From contig NZ_FSRB01000002.1 in NCBI RefSeq assembly GCF_900129635.1, positions 1,640,727 through 1,704,726 on the forward strand: 64,000 nucleotides of DNA, in the 5' to 3' direction. A program made the position numbers and the translations under genes. The DNA comes from Singulisphaera sp. GP187 (GTDB lineage: Bacteria > Planctomycetota > Planctomycetia > Isosphaerales > Isosphaeraceae). Positions within the stretch are counted from its first letter, which is position 1. Each line of letters begins with the position of its first letter. Below are positions 9,987 through 19,039 of this stretch, piece by piece. Below the pieces are notes generated by a model that ran no database searches, was not told the origin of the DNA, and saw nothing but the letters and a program-made list of their open reading frames with translations.

Positions 9987-12900
9987 CTATTCCTCGCCCT
10001 CGACGGTCACTGCCATGACGACCGGGGCCGTGCCGTCGGGGCCTTTGACGAATTCAATCTGGGTGATGACGTCGTTCCGCTTGGGGGCGATCGCCAGGTA
10101 GCGGATCTGCCGACCGAACAGTGAGTACGCGAATTTCGACTCGGGGACGTCGACGCGGCGGATGTAGTCGGCGAAGTGGATCCCGTTCTTGAGCGGGTGG
10201 TCCTCGGTTGCTCCACCGGCATAGTGCAGGCGAACGATCATCGAGACCGACCCTTCCGTGCCACCCGGATAGCCCCAGCCGCTCACGCCGCTGAGCAGGT
10301 GGATTGCCTTGGCCGGGACGTTGCACGCGAGGCTGACCGACTTCGGCATCGTGGGCGGCAGCGTGCCCGAGGGGCCGAAGAGTAGGATGACGTTGGGGAC
10401 GCGTTCCCCACGCGGGTCGACGAGTCGGAACGGCACCCCTTCAAATGTCTTGGGTGACCAGTCGCGGAAGATCAGGCGTTCCGCCCCGGCGTCCTTGCTG
10501 TAGAACATTCCCGTCGTGCTGACGATGGTGGCCGACTTGGCCAGGTCGAGCGGCAAGTACTTGCCTCGTTGGGTGAGGAACTCGAGCAGGTTGGCGATTC
10601 CCTCGGGATTCACCTGTTTCTCGAAGCCCTCGGGCATGACTGACTTGGGTGACGCTTGCAACTCCTCGACATCCGCGCGAAGGATGACGTGGGGCTTTCC
10701 TTCCGCGTCGCCCAGCTCAATCGCCGTCTTCGTCTCGGACGTCAAGACACCGACGAAGACCTGGCCATCGGTGGTCGCCACGTTGTACTGGCGGTAGTTG
10801 CCTTCGACGCTCCGGCTCGGGTCGAGGATATGAACAAGCAGTTCCTCCTTGGGATGAACGGCCATCCCGGTGAGGTCGGGCCCGACCTTCCCCCCCTCCG
10901 CGCCATGGGTGTGGCACTTGAGGCACTGCTGCTGAAAGACGACCTTTCCGAGGGCGGCGTCTCCTTTGCGGAGCACGAGCGGTGAAAGTTCTTCGATCAC
11001 TTTTTGACGGTCGGCGTTCGGCAGGCTCCCCCCGCGCGTGAGCAAGGCCCGCGCCCGCTGACGGATCTTGGCCTCGGGATGGGCGGCCAGCGACTGGGTC
11101 TGGTCGAGGGTCAGATCCCCCAGCGAGACCTCTTGCTGCTCGATCGCGTTCAAGAGCGCGGTGGTCGCCACCGGGCGGCGGAGCAAGACTCCGATGGCGG
11201 TCGACTTCGCCGTGGGCGTGAGCCGGCCAAGCAACTTGATCAGGGCCGGGCCGACCGACTCCGACCCACTTTCTCCCAGGGCCTCGATGATTCCCTTGGC
11301 CAACGTCGGCGCGGTCCGGGGCGTGATGATTTCAAGCAGGGCATCGACCACGGCGGGGTCGTCCGGGCGGAAGCCGATCAACTGCTTCGCGGTGGCGATT
11401 CGCTGTTGCTCCGTCTGACCCTCGTCACGCACGTCCGCCAGCAGCGACTTGCCCACCTCGACGGCATAAGCCTCGAAGTGCCGGCTCCCCCAGCCGGTCG
11501 CCAACCGAAGCAGTTGCCCCTTGGCGCCCGGCGAGATCCGGGGCAGGACACCGGCCAGGGTCTTCTCCGCCTTCTCGTCAAGCGTCGCCGGCCGATCCTT
11601 GGGCCAGCCCTTGACCAGGCCCGCGACGATCGTCTCGACGACGCTGGGATCGGCGTCGTCCAACGAAGCGATCAGACGGTTGACCGACGTCGTCGGGCCC
11701 CCACGGGCATAGTGCTCCGCGACGATGTTCGTGACCGCGAGAACTCGAGTCGAAACCGGTTTCGTCTTGGCGACAGCCTCCAGGAAGTCGAGTGCGTTTC
11801 GCGCTGCGACGGCCGTGGCCGCGTCGGGGATCCAACGATCGCCCGCATTCTCCGGCTTCCCGAGCAGCGTGGCGACCACCTGGCCGACGCCCGCCGATTC
11901 GGGCATCTCCGCGAGCGCCAAGAGTGCATTGAGCCTGACCAAGGCGTCGGAATCCTTGAGGAGCCCCTGGGTCAGGACCGCTTCCAGGGATTGCGGGTTC
12001 CGCGGCAGCACTTTCAGGGCGTTCATCCTCACCCCCGCCGACGGATGCCCGAGCGCCGCGGTGGCCACGCCGGCCGCCTCGGGGTTGGATCCGTCCAGGG
12101 CGCCGAGGCCCTGGATCGTCCAGAGGGCATGGATGGCGGCGGGATTCAAGCCGATCGCGTCAACTCCCGGGTCGCGTGTGAGCGCGAATAAGGCGGGCAG
12201 GACGTCACGATCGCCGCGCTCAACGAGCAGACGTTGAGCGTGAATTCTCCAAAACATGTTGCTGTTCTTGAGCGTGTCGACGAGCTGCCCGGGAGTGGCT
12301 TTCGCCAGCGACAGTGGCGGCTCGGGCTTGGCGGCTCGATTCACGACGCGGTAGATCCGGCCGTGGGTCTTGTCGCGGAGGTCGGTTTCGTAGGCTCCTC
12401 CCCGGCCCGTCTTGAAGCCGGCGGGGGTCGGGTTGTGCTGCACGATGTAGTTGTACCAGTCGATGACCCAGACCTGGCCGTCGGGCCCAACCTCCGCCAT
12501 CGTTGGCGCGGTCCATTCATCGTCGCTGGCGAACAGGTTCACCGGGTTGGTCGAATGAAAGTCGCTCCCGTCCCGCTTCAGGACGAACGTGCCGACGAGA
12601 TGGCCGGTTGGCTCGGCGACGAACGCGGTGCGGTTCCAGTAGAATTCGGGATAGGCGCGGGCGGTGTAGAGCGCGTGCCCTGCCCCCGCGGTGTAACCGC
12701 CGTGGTGGTCGACCTGGCGGACCCGGTCGGTCACCGCCTTGAACATGTGAGTGTCGGCGATCATTCCCAGTACGTTCGACGACCAGCCGCGCACCGCTTC
12801 GTAGTAGCGGTTCGGGATCGCCAGGTACATGCTCGGATTTCGATTGGCGGTCGACCCGAACACCAGCCCTTCTTCGCTGATCCCGACGCCCCAGGAGTTG

Positions 12901-14345
12901 TTGCTCGTGCTCCGGAGGAACTCGAGCGTGGAACCGTCCGGCTTGAAGCGATAGAACCCTTGCGAGAACCGGAGCCGTTCGCCACCCACCGTTCCCGAGA
13001 AGCCCGAGTAGCCGACCATTCCCCAGATCCAGTTGTCGAGCCCGTACCGCAAGTTGCTCGGCCCGGCATGGGTATCGTGCGTGTTCCAGCCACCGAACAA
13101 GACTCGCCGCTCGTCCGCCTTGTCGTCGCCGTCATTGTCTTTGAGGAAGAGGGTCTGGGGCGCCTGATGAACGATCAGGCCGCCGCGGGAAAAGGTCAGG
13201 CTGGTCGGAATGCTCAGCTTGTCGGCGAAAATGGTGAACTTGTCGGCTCGGCCGTCGCCGTCGGTGTCTTCGCAGATTTTGATCCGATCGCGGCCGCTGC
13301 CTTCGGGCTTGAGCTCGTTCGGGTAGTCGATGCTCTCGGCGATCCAGAGCCGTCCGCGCTCGTCCCAGTTCATGCAGAGCGGCTTGTCGATTTGCGGTTC
13401 CGCGGCGAAGAGCTCGGCGGTGAATCCCTCGGGGACGATGATGTGCTTTTGCGACTCGCTGGGATCGACCGGGCGCTGCATCTTGTTCCAGGACCCGTTG
13501 CCTTGCCGCGGCCCGTCCGGCGGATAGAACGCGATCTTGGCTTCTTCATAATCGAATGGCTTCACGTCCTTGTTCTTGGGAGTCATCGTCGGCAGCGGCG
13601 GGGCACCTTGCTCAGCAAACGCCCCCGCGACGGCCGGATCGGTGGCCGCGGCCCAGCGAATCCCCCGTTCGAGCAGGTTCTCGAAGCCGGGGTTGCCCCA
13701 GGTGCGTTCGTCATGGCCCCACGCAGTATAGAACACGCGTCCCTTGTCTTGCGTTCGGACCCAGGTCCAGGGCTCTCGCCCTTGATCGTCCACCCGGTAG
13801 GCGAGCACGGTCCGCCCTTCGGCGTTGTGCTTGTGGTGAACGTAGGTCTCGTCCCAGCTCTCGAAGCCGCGATATCCCTTCATCAGCGGATGATCGGACT
13901 CGGTGATGGTGTCACGCATCACCCCCGTCCCGTGTCGCAGGAACTGGGCTCCCATCAAGGCGACGACCTTGCTGGAATTCCGGAAGCAGTACGAGGCGCA
14001 GTGAATCGGAACGAATCCACCACCGCCGTTGACGTAGTCGAGCAGGGCGCTCTCTTGGTCGTCCCCAATTCTGTCGATGTTGGCATAGAGGAGAACGGCC
14101 TTGTAGCCGGCCAGTGTCTTTGGATTCAGATCGTTGACGTCCTCGGTATACGTCAGCTCGATGCCGCGTGACCGCAGGACGGGATCGATCTGGCGAAACC
14201 GGTCCGCCGGGCGATGATGCCCCTGATCGCCCAGAAAGAGGACCCGCATCGGCTCGGCCGCCTCGATGAGCGGCCCCGAACCCAACAAGAGAGCCAGAGC
14301 CGGGAAGGTCCAGGCGACGAGCGCCTGCTTCGCCATCGATCTCAT
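9987..14345 (-). CDS. ThuA plus PVC-type haem-binding CxxCH protein, giant
   Basis: A 1452-residue exported protein. GGAGA seven bases before ATG 14345 and the following signal peptide (WTFPALALLLGSGPLIEA) favour this start over an ATG 12 codons upstream. Domains in order: ThuA/GATase-like fold (about 35-250, HCASYCF, YTAWGHDERTW); PVC-type beta-propeller related to sorbosone/glucose dehydrogenases (about 300-690, EDTDGDGRADKFTIFADKL); HEAT-like repeats (about 700-1090); class I cytochrome c with CLKCH (Cys1141, Cys1144, His1145) and VGPDLTGM; and an extra C-terminal beta domain (about 1240-1452) that the other two haem proteins here lack. Family role is inferred to be periplasmic sugar or polyol oxidation. 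Substrate unknown. Confidence 0.9.
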   Translation of the reverse strand: MRSMAKQALVAWTFPALALLLGSGPLIEAAEPMRVLFLGDQGHHRPADRFRQIDPVLRSRGIELTYTEDVNDLNPKTLAGYKAVLLYANIDRIGDDQESALLDYVNGGGGFVPIHCASYCFRNSSKVVALMGAQFLRHGTGVMRDTITESDHPLMKGYRGFESWDETYVHHKHNAEGRTVLAYRVDDQGREPWTWVRTQDKGRVFYTAWGHDERTWGNPGFENLLERGIRWAAATDPAVAGAFAEQGAPPLPTMTPKNKDVKPFDYEEAKIAFYPPDGPRQGNGSWNKMQRPVDPSESQKHIIVPEGFTAELFAAEPQIDKPLCMNWDERGRLWIAESIDYPNELKPEGSGRDRIKICEDTDGDGRADKFTIFADKLSIPTSLTFSRGGLIVHQAPQTLFLKDNDGDDKADERRVLFGGWNTHDTHAGPSNLRYGLDNWIWGMVGYSGFSGTVGGERLRFSQGFYRFKPDGSTLEFLRSTSNNSWGVGISEEGLVFGSTANRNPSMYLAIPNRYYEAVRGWSSNVLGMIADTHMFKAVTDRVRQVDHHGGYTAGAGHALYTARAYPEFYWNRTAFVAEPTGHLVGTFVLKRDGSDFHSTNPVNLFASDDEWTAPTMAEVGPDGQVWVIDWYNYIVQHNPTPAGFKTGRGGAYETDLRDKTHGRIYRVVNRAAKPEPPLSLAKATPGQLVDTLKNSNMFWRIHAQRLLVERGDRDVLPALFALTRDPGVDAIGLNPAAIHALWTIQGLGALDGSNPEAAGVATAALGHPSAGVRMNALKVLPRNPQSLEAVLTQGLLKDSDALVRLNALLALAEMPESAGVGQVVATLLGKPENAGDRWIPDAATAVAARNALDFLEAVAKTKPVSTRVLAVTNIVAEHYARGGPTTSVNRLIASLDDADPSVVETIVAGLVKGWPKDRPATLDEKAEKTLAGVLPRISPGAKGQLLRLATGWGSRHFEAYAVEVGKSLLADVRDEGQTEQQRIATAKQLIGFRPDDPAVVDALLEIITPRTAPTLAKGIIEALGESGSESVGPALIKLLGRLTPTAKSTAIGVLLRRPVATTALLNAIEQQEVSLGDLTLDQTQSLAAHPEAKIRQRARALLTRGGSLPNADRQKVIEELSPLVLRKGDAALGKVVFQQQCLKCHTHGAEGGKVGPDLTGMAVHPKEELLVHILDPSRSVEGNYRQYNVATTDGQVFVGVLTSETKTAIELGDAEGKPHVILRADVEELQASPKSVMPEGFEKQVNPEGIANLLEFLTQRGKYLPLDLAKSATIVSTTGMFYSKDAGAERLIFRDWSPKTFEGVPFRLVDPRGERVPNVILLFGPSGTLPPTMPKSVSLACNVPAKAIHLLSGVSGWGYPGGTEGSVSMIVRLHYAGGATEDHPLKNGIHFADYIRRVDVPESKFAYSLFGRQIRYLAIAPKRNDVITQIEFVKGPDGTAPVVMAVTVEGEE

Positions 14346-14681
14346 GACGAGGTCTCCGTACTTGTGCGCGATGGGCATCAAAAGAAGCGAGCACGACGCG
14401 GGCGAATCGATTACTAAAGAATCTTAAGTAAATGGCGAGTCGCACCACAAGGGGCAAGACTGACGATTGTGGTTGGCACGTTGCAGGAGGTCGTGGGCAA
14501 CCTGAATCGCCAACTCCCGTGGTCCCTGTTGCGTTTCGGCTTGAGGCGATCCGCTCCCCACTTGCCTTCAAATGGACTTTCTGGGGCAAGGTCATGGACC
14601 TTGCGCCCCGATTGGATACGATTGCGGTCATCTTTCGCGAATGACTACGGCTGATCGTGCGACGCCTGGGGACTGTGCGTA
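14346..14681. other. Divergent intergenic region before the sugar-acid cluster
   Basis: About 335 bp lie between the giant haem-protein gene (minus) and the aldo-keto reductase gene (plus). It must hold the promoters of both directions. An AT-rich spot (attactaaagaatcttaag) lies near 14410-14430. No operator or clear promoter box was identified. Confidence 0.4.
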
Positions 14682-15635
14682 ATGATTTTCCGACCTCTCG
14701 GCCGGACCGGCCTGCAATTGTCCCAACTCAGCTTCGGAGCGTCCTCACTGGGACAGGAGTTTCGGCCGGTCGATCTCAATCAGGCGATCCGATCGGTTCA
14801 TGTGGCGCTCGACTCGGGGATGAATTTCATCGACACGTCCCCGTATTACGGTCGTGGGATGAGCGAATGCATGCTCGGGGTGGCGCTCCGCGAGATTCCC
14901 CGAGATCGATACCTCCTGGGCACGAAACTCGGACGTTATGCGCCGGCTCACTTTGATTTCTCCGCCCGCCGGGTGGTCGAGAGCGTTGACGTGAGCCTCG
15001 AACGGATGAAGGTCGATCATCTCGACATCGTGCTCTGTCACGACATCGAGTTCGTCGAGCTTTCGCAGATTCTCGAGGAAACGCTGCCCGCGCTCCGGCG
15101 ACTCCAGGCGCAGGGCAAGGTGCGGTTCATCGGCGTGAGCGGCTATCCGATGGCGATCTTCAAGGCGATCCTCGACCGCGCTGAGCTCGATGTCATTCTC
15201 TCGTACAACCACTACACGCTGCAAAACACGATGCTTGCCGACCTGGTCCCCTATCTGCAAGCCAAAGGAGTTGGGATCATGAACGCCGCGCCGTTCTCGG
15301 CACGGCTCCTGACCAATGCCCCGCTTCCGCCCTGGCACAAGGCCACCCCGGAAGTCCGCGCCCTCTGCCGCCAGGCCGCCGAGCACTGCACGGCACGCGG
15401 GGTGGATATCGCCCAGCTCGCCTTGCAGTTCTCGATCGCAGATGCCGACATGACCACCTGCATCGTCGGCTCAGCGAACCCGGAGAATGTCCAGAGCTGG
15501 GTCAAGTGGGCTCAGACGCCGCTGGACCCGCAACTTCTGAGCGAAGTGTTGGCGATCCTTCGCCCGATCCAGAACTGGTTTTATACCGAGGGGCGCCCGG
15601 AGAACAACGATCCCAGCCCCGGATCCGGGAATTGA
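14682..15635 (+). CDS. Aldo-keto reductase, aldose-dehydrogenase-like
   Basis: A 317-residue NAD(P)-dependent (alpha/beta)8 oxidoreductase. The catalytic tetrad is visible as Asp51 and Tyr56 (FIDTSPYYG), Lys82 (GTKLG) and His120 (LCHD). The nucleotide-binding end reads CIVGSANPENV. The overall pattern (RPLGRTGL, DTSPYYG, LGVALR, LDIVLCHD) is that of the L-fucose/D-threo-aldose 1-dehydrogenase-like branch. It probably oxidises or reduces a sugar or keto-sugar in the cytoplasm. It is the first of five same-strand genes with gaps of 48-123 bp, all of sugar or sugar-acid enzyme families. The exact substrate is not determined by sequence. Confidence 0.9.
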   Translation: MIFRPLGRTGLQLSQLSFGASSLGQEFRPVDLNQAIRSVHVALDSGMNFIDTSPYYGRGMSECMLGVALREIPRDRYLLGTKLGRYAPAHFDFSARRVVESVDVSLERMKVDHLDIVLCHDIEFVELSQILEETLPALRRLQAQGKVRFIGVSGYPMAIFKAILDRAELDVILSYNHYTLQNTMLADLVPYLQAKGVGIMNAAPFSARLLTNAPLPPWHKATPEVRALCRQAAEHCTARGVDIAQLALQFSIADADMTTCIVGSANPENVQSWVKWAQTPLDPQLLSEVLAILRPIQNWFYTEGRPENNDPSPGSGN

Positions 15636-15758
15636 TTTCGTGTCGTGTTTGTGCCGTATGATATGAAGTGAAGTAACGGACAGTCGTGCTTTTCAGAACG
15701 GATCCGATGACGGAGCCCCGGCCGATTCGGCCCCCGGCCTACTCGTGGAGAAGCTTCG

Positions 15759-16778
15759 ATGAAAGCCCTGTTGTTGGAATCCCCCAAGAACCTCAAGTGC
15801 GTCGAGATCGATTCGCCGGGCAGTCCCGGGCCTGGCGAAGCGCTGGTACGGGTTCATCGCGTGGGCGTCTGCGGGACCGACATCAGCGGTTACCTGGGGA
15901 AGATGCCCTTCTTCAGTTATCCTCGAATCCCGGGCCACGAGCTGGGCGTCGAAGTGCTCGCCATCGGCGAAGGGGTCACGCAAGTCAAGCCGGGCGACCA
16001 CTGTTCGGTCGAGCCTTACATCAACGACCCGAATAGCTACGCCAGCCGTCGCGGGCATCCGAACTGCTGCGAAAACCTGCAGGTGCTCGGCGTCCATCGT
16101 GATGGTGGCCTGCGCCCTGAGTTCATTCTCCCGGCGCGAAAGCTTCATCCCTCGATCTCGTTGACCTTCGATCAGCTTGCCATCGTCGAGACCCTGGCGA
16201 TCGGCTGCCACGCCGTCAATCGTGCCGCACCCCTGGGCGATGAGTCGGTTCTGATCATCGGCGCCGGGCCGATCGGGCTTTCGACCCTGGAGTTCGTCAA
16301 GCTGACCGGCGCGAAGACCATCGTCCTGGATGTGAACGAGCATCGGCTCGATTTCTGCCGACGCGTGATGGGTGTCAAGCACACCGTCAAGAATTCCGAA
16401 CACGTAGAAAAAGACTTGCGCGACTTGACCGACGGCCACCTGCCCGACGTGGTGATCGACGCCACGGGCAATAGCGCTTCGATGTCGAACGCCTTCGGTC
16501 TGATCGCGCCCGGGGGCCGGATCGTCTTCGTCGGGATCACGACCGAAGAGGTCCATTTCAAACACGCTCTGTTCCACAAGCCCGAGGGAACATTGCTCTG
16601 TTCCCGGAACGCGCTCCCGGGCGATTTCCGGCGGATCATCGGACTCATTGAAGAGGGGATGATCGATACGAAGCCCTGGATCACGCATCGCGCCGCGTTC
16701 GATGACCTGCCCGGTCTCTTTCCATCGTTCACGAAGGCCGAGACGGGTGTCATCAAGGCAATCGTTGAAGTGAATTGA
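15759..16778 (+). CDS. Zinc-type alcohol/polyol dehydrogenase, MDR family
   Basis: A 339-residue medium-chain dehydrogenase. Catalytic zinc ligands Cys38 and His60-Glu61 (GVCGTD, GHELG) and the Rossmann motif GAGPIGL are present. The subfamily signature NCCENLQVLGVHRDGG matches polyol/aldonate dehydrogenases (L-idonate, galactonate and inositol-derivative oxidisers). The loop that usually holds the structural zinc has lost most of its Cys: family members read close to CGKCYACRRG, whereas this protein reads NDPNSYASRRG. The enzyme therefore probably lacks the second zinc. Neighbours suggest it makes or uses a keto-sugar acid; an IolM-like role is one possibility. Confidence 0.9.
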   Translation: MKALLLESPKNLKCVEIDSPGSPGPGEALVRVHRVGVCGTDISGYLGKMPFFSYPRIPGHELGVEVLAIGEGVTQVKPGDHCSVEPYINDPNSYASRRGHPNCCENLQVLGVHRDGGLRPEFILPARKLHPSISLTFDQLAIVETLAIGCHAVNRAAPLGDESVLIIGAGPIGLSTLEFVKLTGAKTIVLDVNEHRLDFCRRVMGVKHTVKNSEHVEKDLRDLTDGHLPDVVIDATGNSASMSNAFGLIAPGGRIVFVGITTEEVHFKHALFHKPEGTLLCSRNALPGDFRRIIGLIEEGMIDTKPWITHRAAFDDLPGLFPSFTKAETGVIKAIVEVN

Positions 16779-16826
16779 TTTTTCTTGGTAAGCGTGAGCC
16801 CGCCGCGGCCCCGGAGCCCTTGACCG

Positions 16827-18125
16827 ATGACGCAGAGGACGAATGACCAGGCCAAGCTCACGGCCTGCGTGACCTTGGGGCTTGAACCGAGCTTTGGCTT
16901 CGGAGACCGCATCGGGCTGGCGACACCGGGTCACGTCGCGGCGATGCATCGCTCCGGCGGCGGGATTCAGCCGATCTTTCCTCAACAATCGATTCGCGAG
17001 ATGGCTCGGACGGGCCGGACCCCTCAACGCGTGATGAACGACGCGCTGGGGGGCATGCGGGCGGCGGGCTGGAACGGGCGCACCGGAGCGGATGCGGACC
17101 ACCTGAAGACGACGGCGGACGTTGATGCGACGGCCGCCGTCGGCTTCACTTTTTTTACGATCGACCCGTCCGATAGCGTGGACGCCCACGCCGATGATTA
17201 TGGTGAGGCGACCCTGCGCACGCGGTTCGCCGCCGTCGCCGGCGAGGTGGATTGGGTCGGCGGCTATCAGGGCAAGACGGTCGGGCTTGCCACGGGAACC
17301 ATCGTTTCGTTGGATGAACAAGCCTGCCTGCGTGCGGCTGTGAAGTATGGTCGTGCCTTGAACCATGCGATCCGGATCGCGGAGCACATCGCGCGGGTCC
17401 ATGACCGGGCGGGCCGGGACTATGAGATCGAATTAAGCGTCGACGAGACCGAGCAACCAACCACACTGGCCGAGCACTTCATTATTGCCGATCAGTGCCT
17501 CCAGCGGGGGATGAAGCTGATCAGCCTGGCCCCCCGCTACATCGGCGACCTTGAGAAAGGGGTCGACTACAAAGGGGATGTCGCCGCGCTCGAGCACTCG
17601 CTCCATGACCATGCCGCGATCGCCACGCTGCTCGGTCCGTACAAGCTGAGCCTGCATTCGGGCTCTGATAAGCTCTCGATGTACGCGGCGCTGGCACGAG
17701 CGACCCGCGGCCGGTTTCACGTGAAGACGGCCGGTACGAGCTACCTGGAAGCGCTCCGGGTCGTGGCTCGGCACGATGTCCCCTTGTTCCGCCGGCTCGT
17801 CGAGTTCGCCCGCGGCCGGTACGAGACCGATCGGGCGACCTACCATGTCTCGGCGACCCTCCGCTCGGCGCCCCCGGCGTCCGAGGTCGCGGAGCCGGCG
17901 GATCTGGAGCGGCTCTACCTGGAGTCGTGGGCGGATGTGCCGCCGGGCGCCGGCTTCACCCATCCCGGGCGACAAATCCTCCATTGCACGTTCGGGTCAA
18001 CCTTGACCGACCCGACCCTTGGCCCGGCGGTCCGCGAGACACTCGAACGGCACCCGGACACTTACACCGAAGTGCTTGCCGACCACTTTAGCCGACACCT
18101 GGAGGCCCTTCGTCTCGGGATGTGA
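16827..18125 (+). CDS. uxaE: Tagaturonate epimerase-like protein (UxaE family)
   Basis: A 432-residue protein that matches what I recall of Thermotoga maritima UxaE, which interconverts D-tagaturonate and D-fructuronate. Matching blocks in order are LEPSFGFGDRIGLATPGHV, PIFPQQSIRE..RTGR, GADADHLK, FTFFTIDPSD, ELSVDETEQPT, APRYIGDLEKGVDYKGD, YKLSLHSGSDKLS, FHVKTAGTSYLEAL and HCTFGS. It is about 50 residues shorter at the N-terminus than the Thermotoga protein, but the conserved region is intact. The SDR 72 bp downstream and the IolO-like epimerase after it are its likely pathway partners. The family is well supported; the physiological substrate here is inferred. Confidence 0.85.
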   Translation: MTQRTNDQAKLTACVTLGLEPSFGFGDRIGLATPGHVAAMHRSGGGIQPIFPQQSIREMARTGRTPQRVMNDALGGMRAAGWNGRTGADADHLKTTADVDATAAVGFTFFTIDPSDSVDAHADDYGEATLRTRFAAVAGEVDWVGGYQGKTVGLATGTIVSLDEQACLRAAVKYGRALNHAIRIAEHIARVHDRAGRDYEIELSVDETEQPTTLAEHFIIADQCLQRGMKLISLAPRYIGDLEKGVDYKGDVAALEHSLHDHAAIATLLGPYKLSLHSGSDKLSMYAALARATRGRFHVKTAGTSYLEALRVVARHDVPLFRRLVEFARGRYETDRATYHVSATLRSAPPASEVAEPADLERLYLESWADVPPGAGFTHPGRQILHCTFGSTLTDPTLGPAVRETLERHPDTYTEVLADHFSRHLEALRLGM

Positions 18126-18197
18126 GATGATAGCCAAGAGCGAGAGCGAGCCGGGGACGTTGAACCGACGTGGATTTCTTTGAGAGGAAGAGGGGCG

Positions 18198-18980
18198 ATG
18201 ACCCAGAGCTTTGTCGAGCAGTTGTTTGGCCTGTCAGGGCAGGTGGCCGTGGTCATCGGCGGAACGGGAGTCCTGGGCGGTGCGCTGGCTGAGGGGGTGG
18301 CGAAGGCCGGAGCGAAAGTTGTGGTGGCCGGACGCGACCCGGAGAAAGGGGCCGCGCGGGTTGAGGCGATCAAGTCGGCCGGTGGTCGGGCGAGCTTTGC
18401 CCCGGTCGATGTCACCCATCGCGACTCGATTGCGGGGCTGCTCGACCATGTTCTCACGACCGACGGACAGGTCGACATGGTGATCAACGGCGCCGGGGTC
18501 AATAGCGCCAGTGCCTACCTCGAGGCGAAGGACGAGGATTGGGATCGCGTCTTCCAGAGCAATCTCAAGGCGGTTCACTGGGGCTGCCAGATCTTCGGTG
18601 GCCAGATGGCCTCGGCGGGCGGCGGATCGATTCTGAACATCGCGAGTGTGTCGGCTCACCTGCCGCTCTCCCGCGTGTTCGCCTATTCGGCCGCCAAAGC
18701 GGCCGTGGTCAACCTCACCCAAAATGTTGCCCGTGAGCTCGCCCCGTCGGGCGTCCGGGTCAATGCGTTGAGCCCTGGCTTCTTCCCGGCCGAGCAGAAC
18801 CGCAAGATCCTCGACCCCGCGCGCATTGAAACCATCATGAAGCAAACCCCGATGGCCCGGTTCGGGGACCCTCGAGAACTCGTCGGAGCGACCCTCCTCC
18901 TGCTCTCCCGGAACGCCGGCTCGTTCATCACCGGGGCGACCTACTACGTCGATGGCGGCTTCACCGCCATGCGGCTCTGA
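18198..18980 (+). CDS. SDR oxidoreductase, fructuronate reductase-like
   Basis: A 260-residue short-chain dehydrogenase with the cofactor motif GGTGVLGG (residues 21-28), NGAG, and a catalytic Ser-Tyr163-xxx-Lys167 (IASVSAH, YSAAK). ATG 18198, with a strong AGAGGAAGAGGGG upstream, is chosen over a TTG six codons earlier. PVDVTHRDSI and NSASAYLEAKDEDWD give it the look of the mannonate/gluconate-type SDRs. In Thermotoga an SDR (UxaD) beside uxaE reduces D-fructuronate to D-mannonate. The same pairing here makes this the leading hypothesis, but SDR sequence alone does not fix the substrate. Confidence 0.88.
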   Translation: MTQSFVEQLFGLSGQVAVVIGGTGVLGGALAEGVAKAGAKVVVAGRDPEKGAARVEAIKSAGGRASFAPVDVTHRDSIAGLLDHVLTTDGQVDMVINGAGVNSASAYLEAKDEDWDRVFQSNLKAVHWGCQIFGGQMASAGGGSILNIASVSAHLPLSRVFAYSAAKAAVVNLTQNVARELAPSGVRVNALSPGFFPAEQNRKILDPARIETIMKQTPMARFGDPRELVGATLLLLSRNAGSFITGATYYVDGGFTAMRL

Positions 18981-19039
18981 GGAACGATCGCGCACTCGGG
19001 CGATTGCATCAAAGAATTTACGACACGGGATCCATTGCT

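Noticed and set aside
12234-14171. 645-codon plus-strand frame inside the giant haem-protein gene
   Set aside because: Antisense shadow. The minus-strand frame carries ThuA and PVC-propeller sequence throughout.
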